A stretch of 64,000 nt of DNA from positions 1,306,505 to 1,370,504 of the forward strand of contig NW_017803976.1 in the NCBI RefSeq assembly GCF_001625305.1, in the 5' to 3' direction. This DNA is from Branchiostoma belcheri. Its lineage: Eukaryota > Chordata > Leptocardii > Amphioxiformes > Branchiostomatidae. The position numbers and the translations under genes are program-made. Below, piece after piece: positions 12,496-24,740 of this stretch (positions are counted from its first letter, which is position 1; each line of letters starts with the position of its first letter). The notes beneath the pieces are model-generated. The model was given only the letters and a program-made list of their open reading frames with translations, was not told the DNA's origin and made no database searches.

Positions 12496-14105
12496 AGTTT
12501 TTTTTATTACCGTGAGTTTTTTATCACCTATTTGTCCCCACATATTAAACATGTAGTTTCCTTCTAGTTTTGAGATAATACATTGTTTACCTGTTTCGTA
12601 GAGTTGCAAATTCGTTTGGTCAAATCAAGATGACTTGATATACGACCAGAAGCAAACAATACGCACGATAATAAGCAAACAAAATAAAAATACATCTTAC
12701 AAACGATTACATCTGAAAGTCTTTTGTCTCATGAGTACTTAGGCTCCTGCTACGGTTAAAAGTTAAATAGAAATAAACAGAACAATTCTTTAAGTTGCAA
12801 GCGAATGAACAAGTTCACTACTATCAGTTATATCTCCAATTTATATCAATTAACATTAGTGGAAACTTATCAACTCCTTATGTTTCTCGCCTGTCGAATC
12901 ATGCCTTATTACGTGAGGTTTTGATGAATAATAACTCAAGACGGTGCGTTTGGGTCCAATTATATGCATCCCATTTTCTAGTACAGGGATAACAATGTCA
13001 TTAATGAATCCAGTACAGGTTGATGTCACTGACAAAGAGTCTCTCCAAATTAGAGAGTTAAAAAATGTGTGAGTATCACGGGTTGCTTTTACCCCGATAC
13101 CGTCGCGTTCTCTCCCTCCCACGGTACGATAAATGGCTGAGGAATGGCCCGTCAGTACCCGGTGCCTCCCCAGCCGAGCTCCACAGACGCCATGATAGAT
13201 CAGAACCAACGATAAGTGATGAGGCCGGGGAGCCAGCGTACATCCACAGACAAACTTTTCAAGGTTAACCAACTACAAAGCAAGCTGAATTGGAGAGAGT
13301 AACTACATTATACGCGGCGGAATATATGAATAAGTTTAGATTGCGGAACTTGGAGGAATCATCCACCGTGAGTGCAATGCCCCGCGACTGGAGGCACTCA
13401 AGTCGTCTGGTGCGGAGCTTTTTCCACAATACGGTGGATTTTCAGGATTATGAGTAGCCGTTCGCTTGTCTTAATTCATCGCCTGTATATCGGAACTGCT
13501 ATAGAATTCGCCGTGGCGAAATCCTGGAATTAGGACAGTGACATATTAAGGGCACGTTGGCGACAAAGGGTTTTCAAGAAATTGCGAAGCGATTTTATCC
13601 CAAAAGCACTGTCTGACCCAAAGTTATGGATATCCCTCTTGGGAAATTATGTTTCTGTTAAAACATTCTGTTTTTATCGTAGCCTATGTAACACGAGTAA
13701 AAATAGATTATCATCAGAGAACTACATATCTCAAAACAAAATATACACAGTGACCGGCTGCTAGGGAAAAGATTACATCTTTGTGAAAATAGCTTGTTTC
13801 ATTTACCAGGTGTGGAGTTATGCGAAAATCTCTCTGATCTTTGGTCAAGGTCGCAAAACGCTTCCCTAGCTATAACCCACCGATGTAAACATAGCACAAC
13901 ATTCGGTCTATAATGCCCGTATATCACAAACGTTGTGTGCACGTAAACAAACCTCCGCTGCGTCCGATTGGGAAACCTTGTCCCAAATGTATCAAGGGCA
14001 ACAAGCCTTGTTCAAAATCAATAGTTTATCGTCCTGATTTATTCACAGGACCACGGGAAAGATATATCTTTGTCCATCACACTTTTCCATGAACAGTTTT
14101 GATTG
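12496..14105. other. intergenic, no gene seen
   Basis: Mostly AT-rich. A more GC-rich patch at about 13060-13260 is open on both strands for over 60 codons, but no domain or splice context is visible. It may be a conserved non-coding element; not demonstrable here. Confidence 0.4.
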
Positions 14106-14109
14106 TTAA

Positions 14110-14312
14110 ACCTTTTGGTAGGGTTAGGACGTCTTGCGATCGTAAACTGAGGGAATTCTTGTTATAGATATGCATATGTGCTAGTACAGAATTCAGCTGT
14201 GTTTGATCTTGTCGGTGGTTGGTTCTGTCACAGTCTGCTTGAAAATTTTTCGGCATAGAAATCGTACAACAGACTACGGCAAATGTGACACGTCGTTATG
14301 GGACATATCCCA
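14110..14312 (+). repeat. interspersed repeat, family A copy 3
   Basis: Shares GAATTCTTG(T)TATAG, ATATGCATATG, GATCTTGT, GGTTCTGTCACAG, GCTTGAAAATT, GGCATAGAAATCGTAC and CTACGGCAAATGTGAC with copy 2, in the same order and orientation. Confidence 0.65.
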
Positions 14313-14379
14313 CCCAAACCAGCTTTAAGTACGACCTAGTATAACGCAGCTGCATGTGTATATTATACAGGTGTGAATG

Positions 14380-14567
14380 TCTTCATCATAACCACAGTAT
14401 TTTTTGACCCTATGTAATTAAGACGTTTTTAAGAATTTATGTCACTTGTATGTATTGAACCACACTATTCCCCCAGGGCAAGCCCTTAATAATAGCTTCA
14501 TCAAGCTAGTTGGGCTGCCCTGGCTGTGTTGTACCAGCCGAACCAATAAATAACAACAAATAAACCA
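14380..14567 (+). mobile_element. LINE-like 3' tail
   Basis: A 3' UTR-like stretch (GGGCAAGCCCTTAATAATAG, then GGGCTGCCCTGGCTG, then CCAATAAATAACAACAAATAA) ends in an A-rich, AATAAA-containing tail typical of CR1/L2-like elements. No coding part remains. Confidence 0.4.
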
Positions 14568-17500
14568 CAGTACCATAACACACGTACCTTCTTGCAAAGT
14601 ACCCTAGCACTCTATCAGTCTAAACGTTGCGGATATGTGATGTGTTTCTCATCATTCTGTGGCACACACCTCTCTACCAGGTCAACCCAATGTCTGTGAC
14701 CTCACATGTGCATTTTGTCCATGGCACATCTCCCAGACTGCTCTACCATTCGTATTACATACATGAACTTTGTTTATGGTGTCATATAAGCCCGTGTGCA
14801 TTCTTATTGTAGCGTGTAACAGCCTTGGCATACTATCATGCTATCAGTCTAAACGTGACTAATACGGGATGTATTCAGCATTAGTGTGCGGCGTACCTTC
14901 TTTCTGCAGGGTGAATCAGATGTCTGTGACCAGTGACCGCACGCCTTACACTACTCCATCACAGCTGCACCAATCAACAAATCAGATACAGGCATGATCT
15001 CCGCGCCCATGTGAAACGGTGTGGCGGAACAGTGTTCGTGACACGTATCTGTACATGTGGGTGGTTCTGCCGGATACGTTTTAGCAAGGAGGGGATGGAA
15101 AACGTTTATAAAGGTCAAAATTGGTACGGCGTCGGAGGAAAGATCTTTACAAGTTTTTAATCAAACCATGTAGCAAAACGTATCGTCTGAATAACAGTTA
15201 TAAACGAAGGGGAAAACAACTCATTCCTTTAAATTAATTATGTAGAATATCATATTTCATCAAACTACGTGTATCTACCATCTATTTTCTGTAACCAGGA
15301 CTAGCTCAGTCTGACCGAGACGTATTTCTGTTCTGCTATACTAAAATTCTAAGCCGAGGATACAAACCAAATTTAACACCTTACTGCTTCCATTCAGAAG
15401 TTGTATCAAATTCACACAGTTTTAGAATGCATGTAAACACCTTCAACATCTAAATAAAATCAATATCATTATGAAGTCGCAAGCTTGTATTTTTTTTTTT
15501 GATCAGCAACATTTCCCTTCCCCGACCGCTTCCCTGACAGGTTACCATGGAAATGAGTGATGGCTGTGATCAAACCCTCGTCCCCCGCCAATATTTCCCG
15601 CGCTATTTGCGCCTGACAGGTTGACGGACAGAGACAAACGACGGTGCTTTATCGGCCGCCATGTTGTCGCGAGCTCCGAGCTACGCTTTGCACGACCGTC
15701 TGACGAAAATTCATCCCGACCTGAAATGAAAGGAGAGAGAAAAAAAAAGGAAAAAGAATGAAGGTCGTATCTTCTAAGGAAGATTTTACATGCACGATAC
15801 CACCGTTTCAATCTCTCCGTGATACATGTACACCTGTTGCGTCGTTAATTGTGGGGAGCGGGAAAGAATCATATCCATCATATCCACAGACGTATGCACC
15901 GTTCCAGACAGTGCCATAACCGGTCCAGACGAGGTAAACTTTCCCCGTAACCTCCATACCTCACCCCCGGCGGTAACGGGACCGTTCGCCCTCAGAAGGG
16001 TGACCTGCGCCGGCCACTTGGTCAAGTTATTAAGTACTTGTCTGACTGTACGTGGGTGATGTCAGGCCTTTTAGTGTTCTCTTCTCTACCACGTCTAACG
16101 CTCCAGGGTAGGTTATGATCTCACCTAGACCTGACAATTCACATGTATGTTATTTTAGACCGTGACCTTCATTTGGTTTACTGTAATGTGTGACGGAATG
16201 CCGCGGAGAGAACATTTTGTGCCTGTCCTGTTTCCTATCTGCGTAATTTTAAGCATATTGATTGCTATTAAAAGTTAAACGAACATTGTGTATTGTGTTG
16301 AGTTTCACGCATATGTCCGAGGGATTTCTAGTACACCCCCTCCCCCTCTACACAACCAAACTCCAACTTGTCCTGCACAGAACAGAAACAACTCCGGATC
16401 TCTGCCGAACAGTGCAGCCATAAGAAGCACCGCCGAGTAGATCTGACCTGGATACAGCCAAGACAAATACGCTGTGTCGAGTTTGTCGCCAAGCTGCCGC
16501 CAAGATACGGTCTTCTCTCTTGTCTGTGCGGAGGGATATGTGGGCGATAATTTTTCAAGCCAGCTCCCGTTGTTCAACAGGTCGTGGATCAGAGAAGCTG
16601 GCGATCCATTCGTCAGAGCGGTGACGTGGTAACCAGGGTTACTGATTTGGAGAAAGGTGAGAATGGATAGAACGATGTTAATCTTCCGTTATGTGTTATA
16701 GACTGCAGTTCACTGATGCAACCTGATTGTTAAGAGTTTTGGCGCCAACTTTCAGTGAGCACATCTACTGTGCGCTAATTTGCATATTCGGGACATCTTA
16801 CGTGAAATAACCAATATGAGCTAGACACACAGCCAATCATAGCACCATTTATTGAGTCCGAAAAAATGCGCGGTGACCATGTCTGTTTTTTTAACAAATT
16901 TGAATAGCCAACATACAATATACAATATATACATGATATTGGAAAGCATTATGTTTATGAATAATTTTCCTGCAAATTAATTATCTTAGTACGTTTGCTG
17001 TGCACGGTAGCACTAACAAGTCTTGACTGATACTTCTAAGCCATCGCTGGGTCTAGAGGTGTGTTTCTTTTGGTACATTTGGGTCGAACTTTCTACATGA
17101 AGTTTGCCAAAACGCTTTCAGGACAGTTCCAGCTTCTATGTCAGCGAAAATAATAACGTTAACACATACGGGGTGAATTTTCTTATCAGTAGAAAAGATA
17201 GATTTTACACTGGTTTTGTTCGAGTCCATCCTCTTCAGGCATACGCGCGGTATCCATGTCCTCGAAAGGGCAGATATGTCTGGATAGAAACACTGCCATC
17301 TAGCGGACTCGGGTTAGACTTGCAGACCAACTCTGTCAGTTCTCGGAACGACTCAGGGGCGACCGAAATACTATATAGCGTTCGTTTCTTAATTCTGTAA
17401 GAAAATTAACATGTCACAATCTTCGCATCCTAGTCTAGTTTGTGATTTAACTTTAAAATGCTATTAGAAAGTCATATTTAGTATAACAATATCCAACATA

Positions 17501-20500
17501 GTGAAACTATAAATGTTTTTTTTCATGGTGAGTAGCAATTTTTGAATCTGTGACAGTTATTTGAAGTAGAAGTTGCACTTCGGTGGGCTAACTAACTACC
17601 TCTCCTTGTGTGGTCCGTGCTTGTGGAAAAAAACTGTTGTTGGTTTTGAACATTTACACCTTTCCCCTGTAGCTGTGGAGCGAGCTTATGCATATCGCTG
17701 TGATTGTAGCCGTGGATTGAAAGGTGCTAAGAGGCTAGCCTCGATCACCAGACTCATTGAGTCGCTGGAAAAATAGTAAAATTGCCCAAAGAAACTGAAT
17801 AATTTACCAGTGACATTGACAATGTGTAGCTCTCATATCCGGCCTTGTCTGGCAAATTATCATTATTCAGATATTGTTGGTCAGTTTGTACTATTTTTCA
17901 ACAAAAGCATTAGAAATGCTACTTTTATAACATATTTGACAAGACAGGACGGTACGCTATGGGAAAGGGAAAACAAACAATTAATAATAACTCAGAAAAA
18001 TAAAACTATCAATGTGGAATCGTTACCCAGGCAAGTTGTTTGAAGCCATATCTTCAGTACATGTTATGGCTTTTACGTTCATACAAAGTGCGCGTTGAAC
18101 CGTTTTACGAGTTGTTTACTTTAGCCTAATCGACGATCAGTATATGTTTTATCTATGACATGCTAAGCTGATAGTCCCGCTGTTATAGGGAATTAAAGGA
18201 CACTATACAGCAGAAGCAAAACCCACACGTTTGTCTATACAGTAGTATGTAGTATAAACTAAGTTCCTCGGGTTCAGCTTTCACAATCAACGTGAAGCCA
18301 TAACAACTGAACAAATACAAATTGCAACGGACGATATCTCTGGCACTAGTTTTGCTAACGTGGTAACTATGGTACTATAGATCTGGGCACAAGTTTGTTG
18401 TCCACTTTTCTTTTTTGACTGATGTTAACGTTGCCTTTTAATTCAGTTTCCAACACTACCTTTAAGGGTTGTTCACAGGTTCAAAGATGACATTACAGGA
18501 CAATTTCTTTTGTGTTTTGCGTATCCCTTGGGTCATAGATAAATGAACATACTTTTGGCGTAGCTTTTTCGTCCTGCAGAATAGCTGCCGAAATACCTAG
18601 AACACAAGACCTATACAATCTCCTAGCAGATTTTAGCTCCGACTTGTTTTGCGCGTGCTTTTGCATCGTTGTCGTCCGTTTGGTGGTAGTATACTGGCGT
18701 GAGCCTGCCATAGTTCTGGCGTAAGATAGACTTGGAGGGAGGTACAAGGAAGGAGCTAACATCTGCTTGGAGATTAAACCTATGGACTGAACCTGATTTT
18801 CTCAGTATCATGTGTGGTCCTGGCCCGATCACTTTCACACGTCCTCCTGCCATGTTACAACAACTTCCCATTTGCACAATAGAGGGGCTCCTCACTTTGA
18901 CTTTGTCACCATCCCACGTGTCCCTCTCCGGACCACCAGCACAACGTACCGTCAGACAAATCCCATCAACTAATACAACAAAAATTCAGCATAACTATAG
19001 CGTTAGATAAAACATCTCATGGATGAACCAGACAAGATGTGTATTGGCGCCGGTTTCCCTTCAAACAATAGGAAAACCTGTACGCAGAAGACAAAAGACT
19101 CAATAGCATTGAGATTGAGATTTAAAACAAAGATCATTACCTCGTACAATAGCTGTTCAATGGTCCGGAAAACAGCTTATGAAGCAAGAAAAGCCAACTG
19201 GATGTGTATTGGTCTTCATGTAAAATTCAGGAGGATCGGAAGAAAAAAAATATCGCTGAACTTCCCTTGCATTGGAGAGCGAGAGTTTTAGAAATATAGT
19301 GGAAGTTCAAAGTTTTTATTCCTTTCTTTCCAGCGCTACTTGCTAGAATATGAGTTTACTTTTTCTCTTCCTTCCACCTCGGGATTTATGCCAACATGTG
19401 AGCTGTACGCTGTTCTATATTGAATGCAGAAATAAAAAGATGGTGGTAAATATGTCTAGTGATACATAGGTATAGAGTAGACATAGAAGACTCGCTAGCT
19501 AAATAAGGTCTGGATATCTGGCTAGCGGACAAGAACGTTATATGTATAACCACTTTGCTGTGGATAATCTTTGGTTGGAAATACTACTGTAACAGTAAAC
19601 GAAGATTTCAAACGCGCTGCGAGTATTTTTAACCGCCCGGTTGTGCCATCTATTTCTGTAGCAACCTTGAGGAGAAAAATGCGTCGGGGTAGCTGGCGTC
19701 AGGTAGAGTTAGAGGTAAAAGGGCTGGTAAGAAAGGCGCTGTTGTTCCGAGGTCCGAAAACATTCCCGGCTCCCCATTCAAGCCGTCCCTTGTAGTTCAT
19801 CATGTTTGTCAGCGGCACAAAAAGCAGTTTTCTGTGGCGGAGCTAGTGTGGCGCCAGCGGCCGACCGGGGCTCAATAGCACGACAAGCTCGCGGGTTGAC
19901 TCACCAAAGCAATGGTAAATCGGTGGAAAATCCCCCGTTAAGCCACCATTCATCCCCGGCGAGGCCAGCCGAGGCACCGACCGTGCGTCTCTGATTCATT
20001 TTGTAACAAACTATGTGCTACAGTCTGTCATGGCGGGAAGTTGGCCAACTTGGACAAACGGGAGGGCCGGGAGAGGGCAGCGGCGCAGTCAAAGTCACAC
20101 CGAAGGCATGACAACAGCTCTAAATAACCGTCACCTTCAAAAGCCTACTTGACAGAGCAGTTCAGGCTCAAGAAAAGTCATTCCACAAAAAAAGATTCTT
20201 TGAACGTGGCGAGATATCTTGAGAGAACCTTCAGAAACGTGGTCAGACAGTACACATCATTTAAAACGCTGTGTCGTGGCGTCGCTCTAACGCCGAACTG
20301 TCCATGCTAGGATAACTACCATTGTAAGGCCTAGAGTTCGTCCTTTACAATATTGTCGTGACTAAAAATCGCCAAAGCCTTCCAGTCGTCTGCGGTAAAC
20401 GTCACCGGAAACGGTTTGAAAGAAACGTTTTTTTTTGCAGCGGGGTGTTTGAAGCATTGTACGTGTGTGAGGCACACGAGCGAGTCCGTCATTCTGATGA

Positions 20501-21580
20501 GAAATCCTGTAATGTAAGGAGCGTTGATTACAGAGAACACGGTGCAGGAGCGGCGAACATTTGTCATTCCGTGCCGGGACGGGTTGTCGGACGCCGCGCC
20601 TGGCCGCGGTCACTTCTCATTAACCTGATGGCCGGACAGAAACACTTTCCAATTCTGCTGCAGTCTGGCCTGCAGTCTGGCTGCAATGTGTCATTGACGG
20701 CAGTGTCCTCACGACAAAGTGTCCACACAAACAATCCCAAACACGCTTCTAAAACTGACAAGATATTATAGATTTACAACGTGCACGGTGTTCTTTCCGG
20801 TATATTCTTATCTCGTTTTACAAAATGATTACAACCACAAAGAATCGATGTCTTTTTTTGATCCCTATCTGCGGTGCTTATCTACCGTTCCTTGTAATGG
20901 GGCTTAATGGCTGTACTCCACAGACACGGGGGGATTCCTACTGTTGTTCTAACGCCTTTCATCGGAATTTTTTGGATCCTTTCTACATCTTTTGAAGAAT
21001 CGTGCGGTGAATGCTCTTGCTTGCGATCGGCACTCGTGGAATGATGGTTATACTGTTAGACGCGGTCTGTGGTTTTAAGAGCCGAGTAATCGCTGCGAAG
21101 TCGCCCGTGCGATGCCGAACTTTTTTTTCTCTCCCGGCGCCAGGAGGCCTTGGTTTGTTTACTGGAGTCAAAGCATCAAAGCTGGATAGACTTCTTTACA
21201 ATTATATCTTTACTCATCCCTTTTACCTTTCTTTGTAACTGTTTTCTTTTTCCACCGACAAAACCTTTGCCCTGCTGACATCCACGCCCTCACAGTACGT
21301 ACCCTTTTCAGAGATAAATACACAGTCAGAACGGTTTTCTTTTGTTCTATTGATATAATAGCACTGTATTTGTTTAACAAGAGGAAGCTGCGAAAGGAAA
21401 GAGGGAAATGCATGTGAAGGGTTTTTTTGTGGTCAAATACACATCCTGTCCGTGTAGCAATGGTCATCGGCCGAACCTCGTACCGGCGTACTTAGCAATA
21501 ATTGGTCGGGGGATTATCTGGTTTGTTGGTGCTGAAATAGGATTATGCCTTGCCCTATCGACCGGTGAGAGGATGGCATG
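14568..21580. other. gene-free stretch, candidate regulatory DNA
   Basis: Seven kilobases without a supportable exon. GC-rich patches stand out at about 15540-15720, 15840-16030, 19800-20110 and 20540-20720, separated by AT-rich sequence. Some contain short unspliced frames on both strands. Such islands beside developmental genes often prove to be conserved enhancers, but this needs cross-species alignment. Confidence 0.4.
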
Positions 21581-21587
21581 AGGTCCA

Positions 21588-21655
21588 GACCACCCAAATG
21601 GAATGTGGACTCATCGCTATAAAAGGGGTGGCACACGAAATTGAGTCGTCAGTGT
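21588..21655 (+). promoter_or_regulatory. core promoter of DAND5-like gene: Gli-type site, TATA box, initiator
   Basis: GACCACCCA at 21588-21596 is a full match to the Gli/Ci consensus. TATAAAAG follows at 21618-21625. An initiator-like TCAGTG (A at 21651) sits 33 bp after the first T of the TATA box, the canonical spacing. Two bicoid-type GGATTA sites (21511-21516, 21540-21545) lie just upstream. The predicted 5' UTR exon then runs to a consensus donor at 21735/21736. Site functions are inference. Confidence 0.72.
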
Positions 21656-24016
21656 GACAGACCGCGACAGCACACCGCAAGTCAGATCCGCGCGAACACC
21701 GGCTAATAGCCCAGCTTACGTCCCGAACGCCCCAGGTAAGGGCATTTTCATTACTTGTTCTTTTCTTGGAGTGTCAAAACAACAAGAAGCACGTAAAATA
21801 GCTATTTTGACATAGAAATTCTCATAGAAAAGCAACGTTATTGTCGTTTTGACTCAAGAAGGAACTAAATACAAACAATGTACTACTGGACTACAAGTTC
21901 CGCGTGAGCCGTTTGACTTAGTTGCGTCTTTTGAAAAGGGCCTGGCAGCGTGTATTCAAGTCGTGTTGTGTGTGTGTATTGGGCAAACTGGGGGCACACA
22001 TTCGTGCTGCTTAAATGGCACCGCCAGCTTTTTCTTCGAGTTGAGTTTGTGTTCATTGTAGAGGAAAAGTTTGTGTTTCCGTCCGCCGAGTGATTCTCGT
22101 GGGAAAATGACATTGGTTGACCCATTGTTTTGGTCGCTGCTTTTTGTACGCGGCTGTCTATGGGGAGCGATGATGAACTGGCCTTCATTATTTGACAAAC
22201 GACTGATGTTGGGTTGTATTGTTCCGACAGGGGACGGTACGCGAAGCCAGGGCCTGATCACTGTTTCCGCCCGGCTCTACACTACACAACAACGAGCTCG
22301 TCCTCCGACTGCAACGGAAAGTTTCTTCGACGACGGGCGGCGAGAGTTGGACTTTACGACCGCCGTGGTCTTGAGAAACGTGCGGTGAAGCATGAAGACG
22401 GTCGTGAGGAGCCTGGCGTGTCTGGTGACCGTGACGTTGGTGTTGTTGCTGCGGGCTGCCGCCGCCTCCACCCTGCCCAGTCCCACCCGCCACCCGGAGT
22501 ACAGGTCAGTGCTAGACAGACTCAGGTACACCATCTCCTCGTCTCTCGGCGACACGGACTCGTCCTTCGGCGCCGAGGAACTGCTCCATCGGTTCCAGAC
22601 TCTCGGGTTGATTCGGCCGCCGGTCGGGAGGGGTCGGGACGGAGACGGGGCGTCAGACGACACCGTGGTTGAGGAAAAAATCGTCGTGCGGGCCTCTGCT
22701 ATACACAGGATTACAGACGAGGAAGAACAAGCTCTTGCTGACGAGGCAGGGACACAGACAGAGGAGACAACGCGCATGCCTAATGATGAGTCAGATAACC
22801 GTCTTCCAGGTGATGATGACGTCATAAAAACGGCTCTGGGTCTCTTCTCTGAGGCGGAGCTGCCACAAGAAGTCGAGGGCTCCGCGCATGCGTCGAGCGA
22901 ACATGAGCAAGTAAGTCCCGTGGATGACCGCTACGAGAGAAAGCGATTCAGAGGGAGAAAGTCACGCCGAAACCGGCGTCGGAAGAAACATAACAAGAGA
23001 GACAAGGGGCAGAGAAGATCGGAGAAGAAGTCTATTAAAGTAAGAATCGGACAGAGCGCCCTGTACGCTGTAGGCAGCGTCGTTCGACTGCCGCTCAGGA
23101 AGAGGGACTTACGCAAAGACTGGTGCAAGGCAGTGGCCTTCGACCAGGAGGTCTCGGCCCCAGGGTGCGAAACCAAACTGGTGAGAAATAAGTTCTGTTA
23201 CGGACAGTGCAGCTCCTTCCACATCCCTCGCCAACATCCGGGGCCTTTCGACTCCTGCGCCTCCTGCACGCCAACGCGCACGCGCAGCGAAAAAGTCGTC
23301 CTGAACTGCCAAGGGAACGAGACTAGGGTTCGAAAAGTGTCCATAGTGGAGGAATGCGCCTGTCGACCGTGTGGTGACAAATACTTCTGATTTACACGGA
23401 ATGACACAGTTTGACTATCCTTGACTTTTTTTTGAAAAATTACCTTTAAAAATCCTGCCTATCGACGTGAAGTACTATTTCTGTATTACAAGTACTTTCT
23501 ATTGTTTGTTTGTATGTGTCCAAAATACGTTTACGTTATGGTTGTATATATTTACACAATTGAATGAAGCTACTGTGAATTCGAATGGAAACAATATGTA
23601 CAGAATATGATGTATCACCAGAACGCTTGTTTATATTAAACGCGACTCATGTGGAAATATACTTAATGCACATGCATCTATACATTGTAATAAGGTTATA
23701 ATAAGAATGTAAGTTTTACGTTGAATGAATTATGACTTCGTACTATATAAAATGGCGACGGAGGTATGGATGCATCATGGGAAGAAAATGTAAATAAGCA
23801 CAATGACGTCAGAATGAACAAAATCGTATATGTAAATTCTGTAGAAATATTGACACTGATATTTGATATGTCAAAGCTAATAATGTCTAACAAAATATAT
23901 CGAGGTTTATCAATTTATTGATCTTTTGTCAAATGACAGAATATTGTTCGCCAAGAAGATATAACAACTACAATTTATCAAACTATTTATTCAAATAAAC
24001 TTGATTTTAAAGTATT
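21651..24016 (+). other. predicted DAND5-like transcript (UTRs and intron)
   Basis: Non-coding exon 1 spans 21651-21735 (donor CCCAG|GTAAGG). The intron 21736-22230 ends in GTTCCGACAG, and exon 2 runs from 22231 through the coding region. The 5' UTR portion of exon 2 contains no ATG before 22392. The AT-rich 3' UTR carries AATAAA at 23994-23999. Exon 1 and the intron are inferred from promoter and splice motifs. Confidence 0.6.
22392..23390 (+). CDS. DAND5: Cerberus/DAN-family secreted antagonist (DAND5-type)
   Basis: An uninterrupted 332-residue frame. Residues 1-26 form a signal peptide (basic start, then a Leu/Val-rich core and AAA). Residues 27-180 are acidic and poorly conserved. Residues about 180-215 are extremely basic (RKRFRGRKSRR, then RNRRRKKHNKR), with several furin-like sites. 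From W244-C245 to the end lies a DAN/CTCK cystine-knot domain with ten Cys, including GCETKLVRNKFCYGQCSSFH, SCASC, NCQGNET (also an N-glycosylation sequon) and EECACRPCG. The family binds Nodal/BMP ligands outside the cell. The WC...FCYGQCSSFHIP pattern fits the Cerberus/Coco group. In amphioxus the single Cerberus/Dand5 gene is known as a right-sided Nodal antagonist in left-right patterning. The coding part is one exon here. Cerberus versus DAND5 naming is uncertain; the DAN-family call is firm. Confidence 0.93.
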   Translation: MKTVVRSLACLVTVTLVLLLRAAAASTLPSPTRHPEYRSVLDRLRYTISSSLGDTDSSFGAEELLHRFQTLGLIRPPVGRGRDGDGASDDTVVEEKIVVRASAIHRITDEEEQALADEAGTQTEETTRMPNDESDNRLPGDDDVIKTALGLFSEAELPQEVEGSAHASSEHEQVSPVDDRYERKRFRGRKSRRNRRRKKHNKRDKGQRRSEKKSIKVRIGQSALYAVGSVVRLPLRKRDLRKDWCKAVAFDQEVSAPGCETKLVRNKFCYGQCSSFHIPRQHPGPFDSCASCTPTRTRSEKVVLNCQGNETRVRKVSIVEECACRPCGDKYF

Positions 24017-24119
24017 ATAACATTGTCGTTATTGTTTTCTCTATATATACTCGTACTTTCAAGGTGATATCCTATAGAACCGATACCCTTTCCTAGTCTC
24101 CACTAGGATACCAACGCGG

Positions 24120-24325
24120 GTTTTAAAAAAAAGAATAAAATTTAGCCAATGGGGAGAATAGTTGACTAGGGGAGTTTGGCCACCGTAGAGTTTTTTTGCC
24201 CGCGCAGTTGGGGGAAATTAACCCTCTCGCAGACTGACTCTCCTTGCCAACTATTTCCCTTTTTTTTACCGAATTCTAGGATCCGGAACCCCGTAGGAAG
24301 GCCTGGTGGAGGCCAACCCTTTCCC
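24120..24325 (+). repeat. inverted-repeat element, family B copy 1
   Basis: GGAGAATAGTTG...AGGGGAGTTTGGCC, a GC-rich middle, then GACTCTCCTTG, CCAACTATTTCCCT, CCGTAGGAAGGCCTGG and GAGGCC. The order matches 39660-39825 (GGAGAATATTTGCC, AGGGGAGTTTGGCC, TACTCTCC, CCCGTAGAAAGGCCTGG). The two halves are roughly complementary. Probable MITE; ends not defined. Confidence 0.55.
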
Positions 24326-24559
24326 CTCTGGTTTCACATTGGCAAGTGCATATCCTTATGATTCAACAAAAGGCAACCAAGTTCAAGGACAAGTTTAGTA
24401 GCATCTCTATTTTGTAGTCCGGCAACTCCCCCCCCCCACACACACACACATTTCAAGTTAAAATGTTCTGTTACCATCATATTTATCATTATTGCACGAA
24501 GTTCGTGTTGGGCAGTAGCCTCTACCATGCGTCGGGAGGCGGCTGGAAAGAGTAGAAAT

Positions 24560-24740
24560 TGTCCAAATAGAGAGATAACATGCCAGGGGAGTTGGTCCGC
24601 TAGAGAGTACATATAGTACTACCCTATCTGGCCGGCTAACTCCCTTGGTATACTATTCCCTTTATTTTGGCCAATTTTTGCAATTATTTCAGCGATCTGT
24701 GTTGTCTGGTAGAGGCTAGTTTGGCAGCCCTCCAGAGTTT
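24560..24740 (+). repeat. inverted-repeat element, family B copy 3 (divergent)
   Basis: AGAGATAACATGCC-AGGGGAGTTGGTCCGC, later CTATCTGGCCGGC, AACTCCCTTGG and TACTATTCCCTTTATTTTGGCCAA, ending TGGTAGAGGCTAGTTTGG. This follows the pattern of the copies at 24120 and 39660 with more substitutions. Confidence 0.4.

Noticed and set aside
12856..13272. 138-codon minus-strand frame
   Set aside because: No recognisable domain, no flanking splice sites, and poor codon character; may overlie a non-coding element.
22277..22825. 182-codon minus-strand frame opposite the DAND5-like gene
   Set aside because: Shadow frame; the + strand has a signal peptide and cystine knot.
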